DNA from: Anaerostipes amylophilus
Lineage (GTDB): Bacteria; Bacillota; Clostridia; Lachnospirales; Lachnospiraceae
DNA: 64,000 nt
Assembly: GCF_025567365.1 (NCBI RefSeq)
Contig: NZ_JAOQJG010000005.1
Coordinates: forward strand, 124,001-188,000
Reading direction: 5' to 3'
The stretch's first letter is position 1; every line of letters starts with the position of its first letter. Made by a program: the position numbers and the translations under genes. Shown here in pieces: positions 35,321 through 44,217 of this stretch. The notes under the pieces were generated by a model. The model saw nothing but the letters and a program-made list of their open reading frames with translations. It made no database searches and was not told the DNA's origin.

Positions 35321-36232
35321 TTAATAACTATACTGGAGTGCATAATGATCTCCATCTCCAACATATTCTTTTACATCATCTTTGTTATCATTGTTCGCTG
35401 CCAGTGTCGGATCTATCAATTCCCAACTCTTTCCATTAAATTTGATAATATTATCTATCCAGCCTTTTTCATCAAGCCACGTACTGATCCAAGCATGATA
35501 GACACTGCCAGAATACCCAATCTCAAGCTTCGTCGGAATTCCCTGCGATCTGAGCATCGCTGTCATCAATGCCGCATAATCAAAACATATCCCTTTCTTT
35601 GTCTCCAATGTCTCATCCACCGATGGCAGATAACCTTTTTGCACATTCTTTGCTTTGTCATCATCATATTTTATATTCTTAACAACATAATGGTATATCG
35701 ATTTAACAATGGAAAGAGCATCTTCCTTTCCTTTCGCAAGTTCTTTTGCTTTCTTCACCGCTTTTGTTTCACTTGTAAACTCTACATATTGATTTGGATA
35801 TAAAAACGGCAGAAATCTGTTCTTTAATTTTACATCAAAACTATCCATCATCAAAGCACTATATTCATCTCCTTGAATATTCTCATATACAGCGATCTGA
35901 TACGTTCCATTCCCACATGTCAGTGGAAAATAAACTGGTTGTTTTGTTTTATTTACAAAATATTTATATGTTTTATCTTTCTTTCCTGTAATCTCTATGC
36001 TGATCTTTCTGGCATTTCCACTATATCTGACCGCAACATATCCTTGTGAGACATTCGATATATCTACAACTGCCTCCCCATAATCCAACACTTCATCTCC
36101 TGGTGCTTTTGGAGTTAAGACTTCTGCTTTTCTTGTATTTGTCGTTTGCTGTTTGTTCTTTTTACAGCCATTTAGGGATAATATAAAAATCAGACATGTC
36201 AGAATCAGGAGTGATTTCTTGACATGCTTCAT
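35321..36232 (-). CDS. Transglutaminase-like lipoprotein
   Basis: 303 residues with a lipoprotein signal ending LSLNGC (lipidated Cys23), and a C-terminal transglutaminase-like fold with the Cys-His-Asp triad visible in KGICFDYAALMTAML, VYHAWIS and LIDPT. Such extracytoplasmic proteins cut or link peptides. It is the first gene of the pilus-like operon, so a role in assembling or anchoring the surface structure is possible. It may equally be an envelope protein that shares the promoter. Confidence 0.85.
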   Translation of the reverse strand: MKHVKKSLLILTCLIFILSLNGCKKNKQQTTNTRKAEVLTPKAPGDEVLDYGEAVVDISNVSQGYVAVRYSGNARKISIEITGKKDKTYKYFVNKTKQPVYFPLTCGNGTYQIAVYENIQGDEYSALMMDSFDVKLKNRFLPFLYPNQYVEFTSETKAVKKAKELAKGKEDALSIVKSIYHYVVKNIKYDDDKAKNVQKGYLPSVDETLETKKGICFDYAALMTAMLRSQGIPTKLEIGYSGSVYHAWISTWLDEKGWIDNIIKFNGKSWELIDPTLAANNDNKDDVKEYVGDGDHYALQYSY

Positions 36233-36317
36233 TTGAGGCTCCTTTGTTTTTGTTAGTCTTTTCAGTATAACAGATTTTGATTTGTGAAGGTAGTCTTTAT
36301 GATTAATGTAGCAAAAT

Positions 36318-36370
36318 AAGAGAAAAAGGGGACAGCTCCTAAAAACGTGGAGCTGCCACCCTTCTCTTAT
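36318..36370 (-). terminator. Terminator after the Glu/Thr-rich lipoprotein gene
   Basis: An imperfect stem joins AAGAGAA..GGG..CAGCTCC with GGAGCTG..CCC TTCTCTT around a nine-base loop. A/T-rich flanks on both sides. Confidence 0.7.
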
Positions 36371-36398
36371 AAATCTTATGTTTATACATCAATCTCTA

Positions 36399-36863
36399 TT
36401 ATTTTACAGAAAGAATTTCCTTATTTGCCTGTCCTTCTACAGCTCCATAAGTAAATGTGATCTTACTTCCTTCTGACTTCTTGCTTAATGCTGTTTTGAC
36501 ATCGTCGTCATTTACAAGAAATGTTTCAAAATTACCATTGGATAATTCAATTTCTACAGAGTTTGTATCTGCAAATCCATTGTATGTTCCTGTTGCTGTC
36601 TTTGGTTTTGCCTGTTCGTCTTTCTTGGATGCTGTTGATACTTCTTCTGTTGAGGATTTTGTTGCCTCTGTTGCCGTTGATACTGGTGTCTCTTTCTCTG
36701 TTGTATCTTCTGTATTATTCTCTGTAGTTGGTTCTTCCGTTGTTGCTTCTTCTGTTGTCTCACTGCTTGCTTCCGGGCTGCTTGGACTCTTCTTTCCACA
36801 GGCTGCTAATGTAAATGCACTTAGTACAAATATTGTTGAAATTAATAAAAATCTTTTTCTCAT
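36399..36863 (-). CDS. Lipoprotein with Thr/Glu-rich linker
   Basis: About 154 residues: signal peptide ending TLAAC (lipidated Cys22), then a low-complexity linker rich in Glu and Thr (roughly 26-90), then a 60-residue C-terminal domain starting TGTYNGFADTNSVEIEL. ATG 36863 is preferred because of the AAAGGAG spacing; a TTG two codons upstream is possible. The linker suggests the small domain is held away from the membrane. Function unknown. Confidence 0.75.
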   Translation of the reverse strand: MRKRFLLISTIFVLSAFTLAACGKKSPSSPEASSETTEEATTEEPTTENNTEDTTEKETPVSTATEATKSSTEEVSTASKKDEQAKPKTATGTYNGFADTNSVEIELSNGNFETFLVNDDDVKTALSKKSEGSKITFTYGAVEGQANKEILSVK

Positions 36864-36984
36864 AATCAATTTACTCCTTTCTGAGATATTTTCAGTATAT
36901 CCTATTTAATCTTTGATAGCAAGTTACTATCATATTCCTCTTATTATCTTCATATCATTAGAGGTAGAACATGAAGGAGGATAT

Positions 36985-37962
36985 ATGTTGAACGAAAAAT
37001 ATCAAATGCTGCTCGATCAATATGATATTTCTGTTTCTTATACCAGGCGGGGACGGGGTTGTGTTTTATGTTTTGGCAAAGATGATGTTTATGCCCTTTC
37101 TCAGACTTCTCTGTCTGAAGAGCGGCTTTGTGCCGTAGCCAAATGGACAGATGCCATGCACGATCATCATTTTTATAAGACCGATCAATATCTTTTAAAT
37201 AAAGATGGTTATTTTCTTACATTTGACCGGTATTATGAGACGTTTGTGCTAAGAAAGACCTTTTCAGGAACGGAATGTGATATTCATTCTTTGAATGATG
37301 TAAAAACTGCTGCTCAAAATCTTGCCAGCTTTCATAATCACTGTCTTGATATTTCATTTTCATCCGAAAATCTCCGAAAATATAATTCCATTTCCAAGCA
37401 GTATGAACAGAAATATTCAGAATTAAAAAGCATTGGCCAGTACATACGAAAACGAAAAAACAAAGGGATTTTTGAATATCTGTTTCTGGAGCAGACAAAA
37501 GAATTCTGGGTGCAGTTAGAAGATTCTATAAAAATTTTAAACAATACCATACCATCGAGATCTGGGTGGTGTCATGGAAATTACAGCCACCATAATATTA
37601 TCCTGACATCTGATTTCCCTGCTACAATTCATTTTGAACGGTTTTATCATGGTTATCCGATTCTTGATGTCTATTATTTTCTGAAAAAAGCACTTGAGAA
37701 AAATAATTATAACTTTACGTTTTGTGAAACATTTCTTGTAAATTACGACCGTTTTCTTCCTCTTTCCAAAAATGACCTATTATGCCTTTATGGACTGTTC
37801 TTATTCCCTGAAAAGTTCTGGAAGATCTCAAATCAGTACATGGCACACAAAAAACATTGGATTTCTCCACGATATATCGAGAAATTAGAGGAATTTGTCC
37901 ACAAAAAAGACCTCCGCTCGATTTTTCTCGAAAAATATCTACAAATTTATAATGTTTTTTAA
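36985..37962 (+). CDS. CotS-like (phosphotransferase-fold) protein with altered catalytic site
   Basis: About 325 residues of the CotS/YsxE group, which has an aminoglycoside-phosphotransferase fold and is linked to spore coats. The motif expected as HGDxxxxN reads WCHGNYSHHNII: the catalytic Asp is Asn. The metal-binding Asp-Phe-Asp region reads IHFERFYHGYP, so the second key Asp is also gone. This suggests a pseudokinase. The start is the ATG after AAGGAGG at 36974-36980 (short spacing); a TTG follows directly. Confidence 0.75.
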   Translation: MLNEKYQMLLDQYDISVSYTRRGRGCVLCFGKDDVYALSQTSLSEERLCAVAKWTDAMHDHHFYKTDQYLLNKDGYFLTFDRYYETFVLRKTFSGTECDIHSLNDVKTAAQNLASFHNHCLDISFSSENLRKYNSISKQYEQKYSELKSIGQYIRKRKNKGIFEYLFLEQTKEFWVQLEDSIKILNNTIPSRSGWCHGNYSHHNIILTSDFPATIHFERFYHGYPILDVYYFLKKALEKNNYNFTFCETFLVNYDRFLPLSKNDLLCLYGLFLFPEKFWKISNQYMAHKKHWISPRYIEKLEEFVHKKDLRSIFLEKYLQIYNVF

Positions 37963-38021
37963 TGCGTTTTAAGGTATAATTAAACAAAAGGCATTTTTAT
38001 AACTTAAAGGAGGAGTAATTT

Positions 38022-39746
38022 ATGAACTACAAAGAAACTTATCAAGAATGGCTTTCCAATCCTTATTTTGATGAAGAGACAAAAAAGGAATTAAAAGCCA
38101 TTGAGAATGACGAAAATGAAATTAAAGAACGTTTCTATGCTAATCTAGCATTTGGAACTGCCGGACTTAGAGGAATCATTGGTGCTGGTATCAACCGTAT
38201 GAATATTTATGTTGTAAGAAAAGCAACACAGGGGTTAGCTGACTATATCTTAGAGCAGGGAACAGACAAGAAACGTGTTGCCATCGCATTTGACTCAAGA
38301 CATATGTCTCCAGAGTTTGCAGATGAAGCTGCACGCTGCCTTGCCGCTAACGGAATTAAAGCATTCATCTTTGAATCTTTACGCCCAACACCAGAATTAT
38401 CATTTGCAGTTAGACATTTAGACTGTATTGCAGGTATCAACGTAACTGCCAGCCATAACCCACCACAGTATAACGGATACAAAGTATACTGGGAAGATGG
38501 TGCACAGTTTACAGATCCTCATGCTTCAGGTGTTACAGCCAAAGTTAATGCGATCACTGACATTTCAACTTGCAAAACAATATCCAAAGAAGATGCCGTA
38601 ACAGCAGGTTTATATGAAGTGATCGGAAAAGAAGTTGATGATGCTTACATCGCAGAAGTTGAAAAACAGGTCATCAATCATGATTCTATTGATGCGATGG
38701 CTTCAAAATTAAAGATCGTCTATACTCCTCTCCATGGAACAGGTAACCTTCCAGTGCGCCGTGTACTTGATGACCTTGGATTTAAGAATGTATATGTTGT
38801 TCCTGAACAGGAACTGCCAGATGGTGACTTTCCAACAGTCAGCTATCCAAACCCAGAAGCAAAAGAAGCATTTGCATTAGGTCTTGCTCTTGCCAAAGAA
38901 AAAGACGCTGACCTTGTTCTTGCAACTGACCCTGATGCTGACCGTTTAGGTGTATATGTAAAAGACGCGAAGAGTGGAGAATACATTCCATTAACAGGTA
39001 ATATGTCTGGTTCTTTATTATGTGAATATGTATTAAGCCAGAAAAAAGAAAAGGCTGGATCTCTTCCTGCAGATGGTGCTGTTGTTAAATCTATCGTTAC
39101 AACAAACCTCGTAGATGAGATTGCAAAAGCTTACAATGTAAAACTAATCGAAGTATTAACAGGATTCAAATGGATTGGTAAAGAAATCCTTGGATTTGAG
39201 CAGAGTGGTAAAGGAACATACCTGTTTGGATTAGAAGAAAGCTACGGATGCCTGATCGGTACATACGCAAGAGACAAAGATGCTGTTTCTGCAACTGTTG
39301 CTCTTTGTGAAGCCGCTGCTTACTATGCAACAAAAGGTAAAACATTATGGGATGTTATGATCGATATGTACGAGAAATACGGTTACTGCGTAGACAGCAT
39401 CACCGCTATGGACTTCCCAGGATTAGAAGGTATGGATAAGATGAAAGCTATGCTTTCTAACCTTCGTGAGAACCCATTAAAAGATATCGCTGGATACAAA
39501 GTTGTTAAGATCCGTGATTACATCAATGATACAATCCTTGATGTTGAAAGTGGTAAAGTAGAACCTACAGGACTTCCTGCTTCTAATGTTCTTTACTATG
39601 AACTTGAAGGTGGAGCTTGGGTATGCGTTCGTCCATCAGGAACAGAACCTAAGATCAAATTCTACTATGGAGTAAAAGCTTCCAGCATGGATGAGGCACA
39701 GGCTGAAAGTGCTAAATTTGCTGAATGGGCGAAAGCTCAGGCTTAA
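38022..39746 (+). CDS. Phosphoglucomutase/phosphomannomutase
   Basis: 574 residues, the usual length for PgcA-type alpha-phosphoglucomutase. The phosphoserine loop TASHNPPQYNGYKVYW, the metal loop ATDPDADRLG, the sugar loop GLEESYGCL and the phosphate loop RPSGTEPKIKFYYG are all present. It interconverts glucose-1-P and glucose-6-P for glycogen, glycolipid or wall precursor synthesis. Single gene with an AAAGGAGG site; a family repeat follows its stop. Confidence 0.95.
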   Translation: MNYKETYQEWLSNPYFDEETKKELKAIENDENEIKERFYANLAFGTAGLRGIIGAGINRMNIYVVRKATQGLADYILEQGTDKKRVAIAFDSRHMSPEFADEAARCLAANGIKAFIFESLRPTPELSFAVRHLDCIAGINVTASHNPPQYNGYKVYWEDGAQFTDPHASGVTAKVNAITDISTCKTISKEDAVTAGLYEVIGKEVDDAYIAEVEKQVINHDSIDAMASKLKIVYTPLHGTGNLPVRRVLDDLGFKNVYVVPEQELPDGDFPTVSYPNPEAKEAFALGLALAKEKDADLVLATDPDADRLGVYVKDAKSGEYIPLTGNMSGSLLCEYVLSQKKEKAGSLPADGAVVKSIVTTNLVDEIAKAYNVKLIEVLTGFKWIGKEILGFEQSGKGTYLFGLEESYGCLIGTYARDKDAVSATVALCEAAAYYATKGKTLWDVMIDMYEKYGYCVDSITAMDFPGLEGMDKMKAMLSNLRENPLKDIAGYKVVKIRDYINDTILDVESGKVEPTGLPASNVLYYELEGGAWVCVRPSGTEPKIKFYYGVKASSMDEAQAESAKFAEWAKAQA

Positions 39747-39749
39747 TTT

Positions 39750-39905
39750 TAATTTGTATATTGGCCAACTGTAGAATTCGAGTATATGATAAAAAATAAA
39801 TAAGAAACCGAAAGCGATGCATTGGAATTTTGCCATATTTTGAACAAAATTCCAATGCATCGCTTATATTGATTCTTATCTTATTTTTATCACATATACG
39901 AAAGA
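39750..39905. repeat. TTGGCCAA-family repeat, copy 3 (compact hairpin)
   Basis: The cleanest copy: TTGGCCAA near 39761, GAATTCGAGTATATGATAAA, then a perfect 21-base inverted repeat (39812-39832 with 39845-39865, arms around GCGATGCATTGGAATTTTG) and a 12-base loop, then the right end TATTGATTCTTATCTTATTT to CACATATACGAAAG. The outer parts are imperfect inverted repeats too. It lies between the converging phosphoglucomutase and GNAT genes and could act as a terminator for both. Confidence 0.8.
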
Positions 39906-39913
39906 CTATCAAA

Positions 39914-40396
39914 TCAAAACTTTAGCCGCATCTGATTCCACCTTACTCCTCCATGTTCGGACTCAGATATGCCTTCATTCTCAAATCCAAATTTGGCATA
40001 ATAATGCACCAAATGATCCTTACAAGTGAGCACTAATCCTTTTCTTCCATGCTTTCTTGCATCTTCAATCGCGCATTTGAGCAACTCTCCTGCATATCCA
40101 TGTTTTCTATAAGCAGGTATTGTATTTACACCAAAGATCATCTGCCATGCTCCATCTTCATTGTGTAAATCTGCCTTTGCATACATCTCATCTGTGAGAT
40201 CTTCTTCATCTGTTACAAATCCATCTACAAATGCAATTAATTTGTCTCCATCAAACATTAGCCAAAAATGATCAGCATAATATGTTAAGCGTTCCTCTAA
40301 TTCTTCTCTTGTTGCGGCTTCCGCTGGTGGGAAACATTCTGCTTCGACAGCTGTTACTGCATCCAAATCTTTGATCGTTGCTATTCTTATATTCAT
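39914..40396 (-). CDS. GNAT-family acetyltransferase
   Basis: About 160 residues of the GNAT fold: N-terminal IRIATIKDLDAVTAVEAECF and the acetyl-CoA loop NTIPAYRKHGYAGELLKCAIE (R-x-x-G-x-G/A form). GGAG lies before the ATG at 40396; a longer start overlaps the GntR gene. Substrate unknown; possibly a small molecule or protein N-terminus. Confidence 0.88.
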   Translation of the reverse strand: MNIRIATIKDLDAVTAVEAECFPPAEAATREELEERLTYYADHFWLMFDGDKLIAFVDGFVTDEEDLTDEMYAKADLHNEDGAWQMIFGVNTIPAYRKHGYAGELLKCAIEDARKHGRKGLVLTCKDHLVHYYAKFGFENEGISESEHGGVRWNQMRLKF

Positions 40397-40419
40397 GATA
40401 TCTCCAACATCTTTATTGA

Positions 40420-41094
40420 TCAATATTCTTCTTTAATGTTGCGGATCACTGTCATTTCCTGATTAGTGATATGTTTCTTCATGATCTGACGTGCTTCTTC
40501 TTTCTTTCCAGATTCGATCGCATTCACAAGTTCTTTATGCTCATTTAATAATACGATATGGTAATCTGTATCTTTAACATATTCCAGACGATAACGATAA
40601 AACTGTTCTCTTAAATTGCTAATGATCTGAATCAGTCTTGGATTTCCTGTCGCATCAAAAATAATATCATGGAATTCCATATCGCTATCTGCGATGGCTG
40701 CATTATCTCCAGATTCGATAGCTACTTCAAATTCCTGTAATGCTTTGTCTAATTTCGCTTTACCTTCTTCATCCATTCGTTCTGCTGCCAGTTCTGCTGC
40801 CAGTTCTTCCAGAGAACAGCGTACTTCTAATACATCTCTTAAATCTTTTTCTGTGATCCTTGCAACTTCTGCACCTTTTCTTGGAATCATAACTACAAGT
40901 CCTTCGAGTTCCAGCTTACGGATTGCTTCTCGGACTGGTGTTCTGCTGACTCCTAATCTATTAGCAAGTGCGATCTCCATCAGACGCTCTCCCGGTGCAA
41001 ATTCTCCTGTGATGATCGCCTGTCTTAGTGTATTAAATACCACATCTCTCAGTGGAAGATATTCATTCATATTTACCTTTAATTTATCGCTCAT
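40420..41094 (-). CDS. GntR-family regulator with FCD domain
   Basis: About 224 residues from ATG 41094 (GGAGGAG site): winged helix at 15-75 (GERLMEIALANRLGVSRTPV) and an all-helical FCD ligand-binding domain with metal-binding His/Asp residues (DMEFHDIIF, EHKELVNAI). A start at 41169 would overlap the ispE stop as TAATG and cannot be excluded. Metabolite bound is unknown, usually a carboxylate. It lies between ispE and the GNAT gene on the same strand. Confidence 0.9.
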   Translation of the reverse strand: MSDKLKVNMNEYLPLRDVVFNTLRQAIITGEFAPGERLMEIALANRLGVSRTPVREAIRKLELEGLVVMIPRKGAEVARITEKDLRDVLEVRCSLEELAAELAAERMDEEGKAKLDKALQEFEVAIESGDNAAIADSDMEFHDIIFDATGNPRLIQIISNLREQFYRYRLEYVKDTDYHIVLLNEHKELVNAIESGKKEEARQIMKKHITNQEMTVIRNIKEEY

Positions 41095-41168
41095 AGTTTC
41101 TTCTCCTCCTGCTTTTTCCAATGTATCTTCAATTTTATTCTGTTCTGTTTTCTTACCTTGAAAATACA

Positions 41169-42041
41169 TTATCGTATCGGTCTTACTACGTAGGCCTGTT
41201 TTATGTCCTCAATACTTCGTAATGATTTCAATGCGTTATCTGCTGTTTTCTTATCCTGAAAAATTGCGAAGATTGTTGGTCCGCTTCCGCTCATTAATGC
41301 ACCCATTGCTCCCTGATCCATCAGGTGTTTCTTTACTTCCTCAATGATTGGATATTCTTTGATTGTTACTGTTTCTAGAACATTCTCCAAACGATCACAA
41401 ATTCCTTTTAAATCTTTGGTCCTCAGACATTCTAACATGCCATCGATATCCGGGTGTTTCGCCAATCCTGAAAGATTAAGATTCTGATATACAAATGCTG
41501 TCGATACGCTGATCCCCGGTTTTGCGATCAGTATATAACATTCTGGCATTGCATCAACTCTTGAGAGCTTCTCTCCGATTCCTTCGGAAAGGGCTGTTCC
41601 ACCCCAGATACAATAAGGAACATCTGCTCCAAGTGTTACTCCTATCTCACATAACTCGTCGATTGACAGGCCCAGATCAAACAGCTGATTCATACCTTTT
41701 AATGCTGCAGCACAGTTAGAACTTCCGCCAGCCATACCAGCAGCTACCGGAATTCTCTTATTTAGATTGATCTCTACACCATCTTTAATATGATATTTAT
41801 CCTTCATGAGTTTCACTGCCTTGTATACAAGATTTCTCTCATCTGTTGGAAGAAATGTCAGATTACAAGTCATCTGAATCTTGTCATCTTTGATCTTCTT
41901 CATCGTCAGCAAATCATAAAGTCCAACCGTCTGCATGATCATGCGCACCTCATGGTATCCATCTTCGCGCCTTCTTAAAACATCTAGACCAAGATTGATC
42001 TTCCCATATGATTTTAGAACAATACTATTATCCATATGCAC
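41169..42041 (-). CDS. ispE: 4-diphosphocytidyl-2-C-methyl-D-erythritol kinase
   Basis: 290 residues of the GHMP kinase family; N-terminal KSYGKINLGLDVLRRREDGY and the ATP loop PVAAGMAGGSSNCAAAL are diagnostic, with a C-terminal GSGPTIFAIF. It phosphorylates CDP-methylerythritol in the non-mevalonate isoprenoid pathway, so this organism uses the MEP route. The start may be this ATG or the ATG two codons later. The GntR gene follows with overlap. Confidence 0.95.
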   Translation of the reverse strand: MHMDNSIVLKSYGKINLGLDVLRRREDGYHEVRMIMQTVGLYDLLTMKKIKDDKIQMTCNLTFLPTDERNLVYKAVKLMKDKYHIKDGVEINLNKRIPVAAGMAGGSSNCAAALKGMNQLFDLGLSIDELCEIGVTLGADVPYCIWGGTALSEGIGEKLSRVDAMPECYILIAKPGISVSTAFVYQNLNLSGLAKHPDIDGMLECLRTKDLKGICDRLENVLETVTIKEYPIIEEVKKHLMDQGAMGALMSGSGPTIFAIFQDKKTADNALKSLRSIEDIKQAYVVRPIR

Positions 42042-42127
42042 TCCTTTATCCTATGTGAAATAGTTTCTATCTCACATCTTGTATACAGAATATTATAATA
42101 TTGTTCTTAAAAAAATGCAATCCTTAT

Positions 42128-43690
42128 TTACTGAAATATTCCTATTTCTTTTACGATTAAAAGTTTATCCCCAGGTTTTATCTCACTGACTTCTTCATTT
42201 TGTTCTCTGATACTTTCGACCGTTGTAAAATAAGTTTTTGCAATAGACCACAAAGTATCTCCCTCCTTTACAACATATCCTACAATTCCAGGGATTTTTC
42301 GTATCTTTTCGTAGTCTAGTGCTTCTTCTTTCATGTCCGTCATAATTCTTTGTCTCGTCTTGTGAAAAGATATAAAATCAAACAAAATGGCTGTTCTGAT
42401 TTCTATTTCTCCACCTTCTGTTGGAACCGCACTCATCTGATCAACCCTGACATCCAGCTGATAATCTTCATTTCCACTAAGATATTTTGTCTCTACAAAA
42501 AATGTAAATGGCTCCATGTAGGAACTGTTCATAACAGGTGTTGCATCCTCCGTAGAAAGATATAAAACGTCCGCCATCCACACACCTTCTACTGACAACC
42601 CTTGTTCTGTAATTTCTACATCATCTACCGTTACACTGCCTTTTACAGATAGCACTTGCAGAAGCTTCCCTGGTTCCTGTTCCATCCGAAAACGTTTACC
42701 TGATTTCATCACCGCCTGATTTTTCCCGATCAGAGTCTCAAAATCAAACATATGATATTCTGGAATCAGTGTTTTCTCCATGCTGCATCCATCATCCACA
42801 TAACTGATTTTGTGGTCTTCATAGATTTTGATATCACAATCGATCGTTACTTCCAGAGAAATGATCCGCTCCTCTCCGTCTTCATCTGGTCTTACCTCCA
42901 GCTGCTGCCCACCCAGTGACATTCCTATTTTACCGATCATTCCTGGCACACATTCATAGCATTCTAACTGTGTATCCACAGGGATTTCCCATCTGGCATA
43001 CTGAACTGGCATTTGTGCATCTTCCCCAAGATACAATATAAATACCTGCATTGATCCTTGAATCTCAATCATATGCTCTGCAATTTTTGCCTGTAGATTC
43101 TCTATATCTACCTGTGTCCACAATACCTGATAAACATTGGCTTTATTTGCAGGGAGAATCAACTCTTCTTTTAATCTCGCCAAATCTTTTTTATTTACGA
43201 TAAGATCCGTAACCTGAATATCTTTTTTCAAAACAGATACATTTTCATCATGAATCGCTGTAATTCCTTCTTCTTTTATTTCTTCTGTAATCTGAAATGA
43301 GAATGTTAACAGCACACGGATACTGATCTTTCTTGAATTGATCAATACCGTGTTGATATCATCGATCGTATATTGTACTTTGACATAATCTGAAGGAAGT
43401 ACCCCATCAATATGTACATACTCTTCAAACGGCAGTGAATATTCTAAAGATTCTAAAAATGTTGCCGTATCATTTGTTCCATACAGGCCCTGGAATAAGA
43501 ATTCACCTTTCATCCTGACACGATCGATCATCATTTCCGTTTCCTGTATCTTTACCATCCCTCTTGTCTGAATCATCTTTTCTATATCTGGTTTTGTATC
43601 TGCAACATTACAGTCCTGATCGATCGTGATCTGCATCTGTTTTTTCGCTTTCGCCACAATCCCATAAAATTCTTTTTTCTCAAAATCCAT
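42128..43690 (-). CDS. SPOCS (DUF3794) and LysM domain protein, spore envelope-associated
   Basis: About 520 residues. Two or three repeated DUF3794/SPOCS units (residue ranges near 30-150, 165-300 and 330-450), with typical DTKPDIEKMIQTRG at the start, then a C-terminal LysM peptidoglycan-binding domain (YVVKEGDTLWSIAKTYF ... IKPGDKLLIV). Proteins of this build are found in clostridia and are linked to spore coat or cortex assembly. GGGAGGA before ATG 43690 fixes the start. The veg gene lies 66 bases upstream. Confidence 0.88.
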   Translation of the reverse strand: MDFEKKEFYGIVAKAKKQMQITIDQDCNVADTKPDIEKMIQTRGMVKIQETEMMIDRVRMKGEFLFQGLYGTNDTATFLESLEYSLPFEEYVHIDGVLPSDYVKVQYTIDDINTVLINSRKISIRVLLTFSFQITEEIKEEGITAIHDENVSVLKKDIQVTDLIVNKKDLARLKEELILPANKANVYQVLWTQVDIENLQAKIAEHMIEIQGSMQVFILYLGEDAQMPVQYARWEIPVDTQLECYECVPGMIGKIGMSLGGQQLEVRPDEDGEERIISLEVTIDCDIKIYEDHKISYVDDGCSMEKTLIPEYHMFDFETLIGKNQAVMKSGKRFRMEQEPGKLLQVLSVKGSVTVDDVEITEQGLSVEGVWMADVLYLSTEDATPVMNSSYMEPFTFFVETKYLSGNEDYQLDVRVDQMSAVPTEGGEIEIRTAILFDFISFHKTRQRIMTDMKEEALDYEKIRKIPGIVGYVVKEGDTLWSIAKTYFTTVESIREQNEEVSEIKPGDKLLIVKEIGIFQ

Positions 43691-43756
43691 AAAAAAATTC
43701 CTCCCTGTCTGTATATACAAATATATTCAGACAAGAAGGATTCTATGCATCACCCG

Positions 43757-44005
43757 TTAGTTTTCTAAAAGCATCATGCGGACATCTCTTGTAATCACAT
43801 CCTGATAACTAAAACTTACTGTTTTATTCTGGTCATTACCTTCCGTATTCTCTAGTTCTACCAAAAAGATATTCGGATATGTCTGTTTGATCACGCCCTC
43901 TGCTGTCACAAATTTATGTCGTCCTCTGTTTGCACTAATCTTGATTTTGCTGCCAATCTGATTCTTAATTGACTGCCGTACTCTGTTAAGATCTAATTGT
44001 GTCAT
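43757..44005 (-). CDS. veg: Veg family protein
   Basis: 82 residues, full length for Veg: VRQSIKNQIGSKIKISANRG and GVIKQTYPNIFLVEL. In Bacillus subtilis Veg stimulates biofilm matrix genes and is driven by one of the strongest known promoters; here too a consensus TTGACA/TATAAT promoter precedes it. An AGAGGTG ribosome site lies before the ATG. Confidence 0.93.
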   Translation of the reverse strand: MTQLDLNRVRQSIKNQIGSKIKISANRGRHKFVTAEGVIKQTYPNIFLVELENTEGNDQNKTVSFSYQDVITRDVRMMLLEN

Positions 44006-44022
44006 AAATTCACCTCTTTTAT

Positions 44023-44090
44023 ATACAGAATATTCTGGAAATTCTGTATAATGATTTTACTATTATAACATTTTGCCCAGTTTTTGTCAA
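44023..44090 (-). promoter_or_regulatory. veg promoter and 5' leader hairpin
   Basis: On the minus strand TTGACA (44085-44090), 17 bases, TATAAT (44062-44067), both perfect. In the leader, ATACAGAAT and ATTCTGTAT (44023-44049) pair around nine bases, a hairpin that could stabilise the mRNA or hide its ribosome site. Confidence 0.8.
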
Positions 44091-44135
44091 ATTTATGCAT
44101 ACAATATACTTTGCGTTTGTTTTAAATTTAAACTA

Positions 44136-44172
44136 AAAATCGAGGAATTCCATCTTTGAATTCCCCGATTTT
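44136..44172 (-). terminator. Terminator after the PrsA-like gene
   Basis: AAAATCGAGGAATTC pairs with GAATTCCCCGATTTT (one mismatch) around a seven-base loop, with T-rich exit on the minus strand. Confidence 0.8.
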
Positions 44173-44217
44173 ACTTGTCTTATTAACAATCAACGTCAAA
44201 ACGATCAATCTCTAAGA

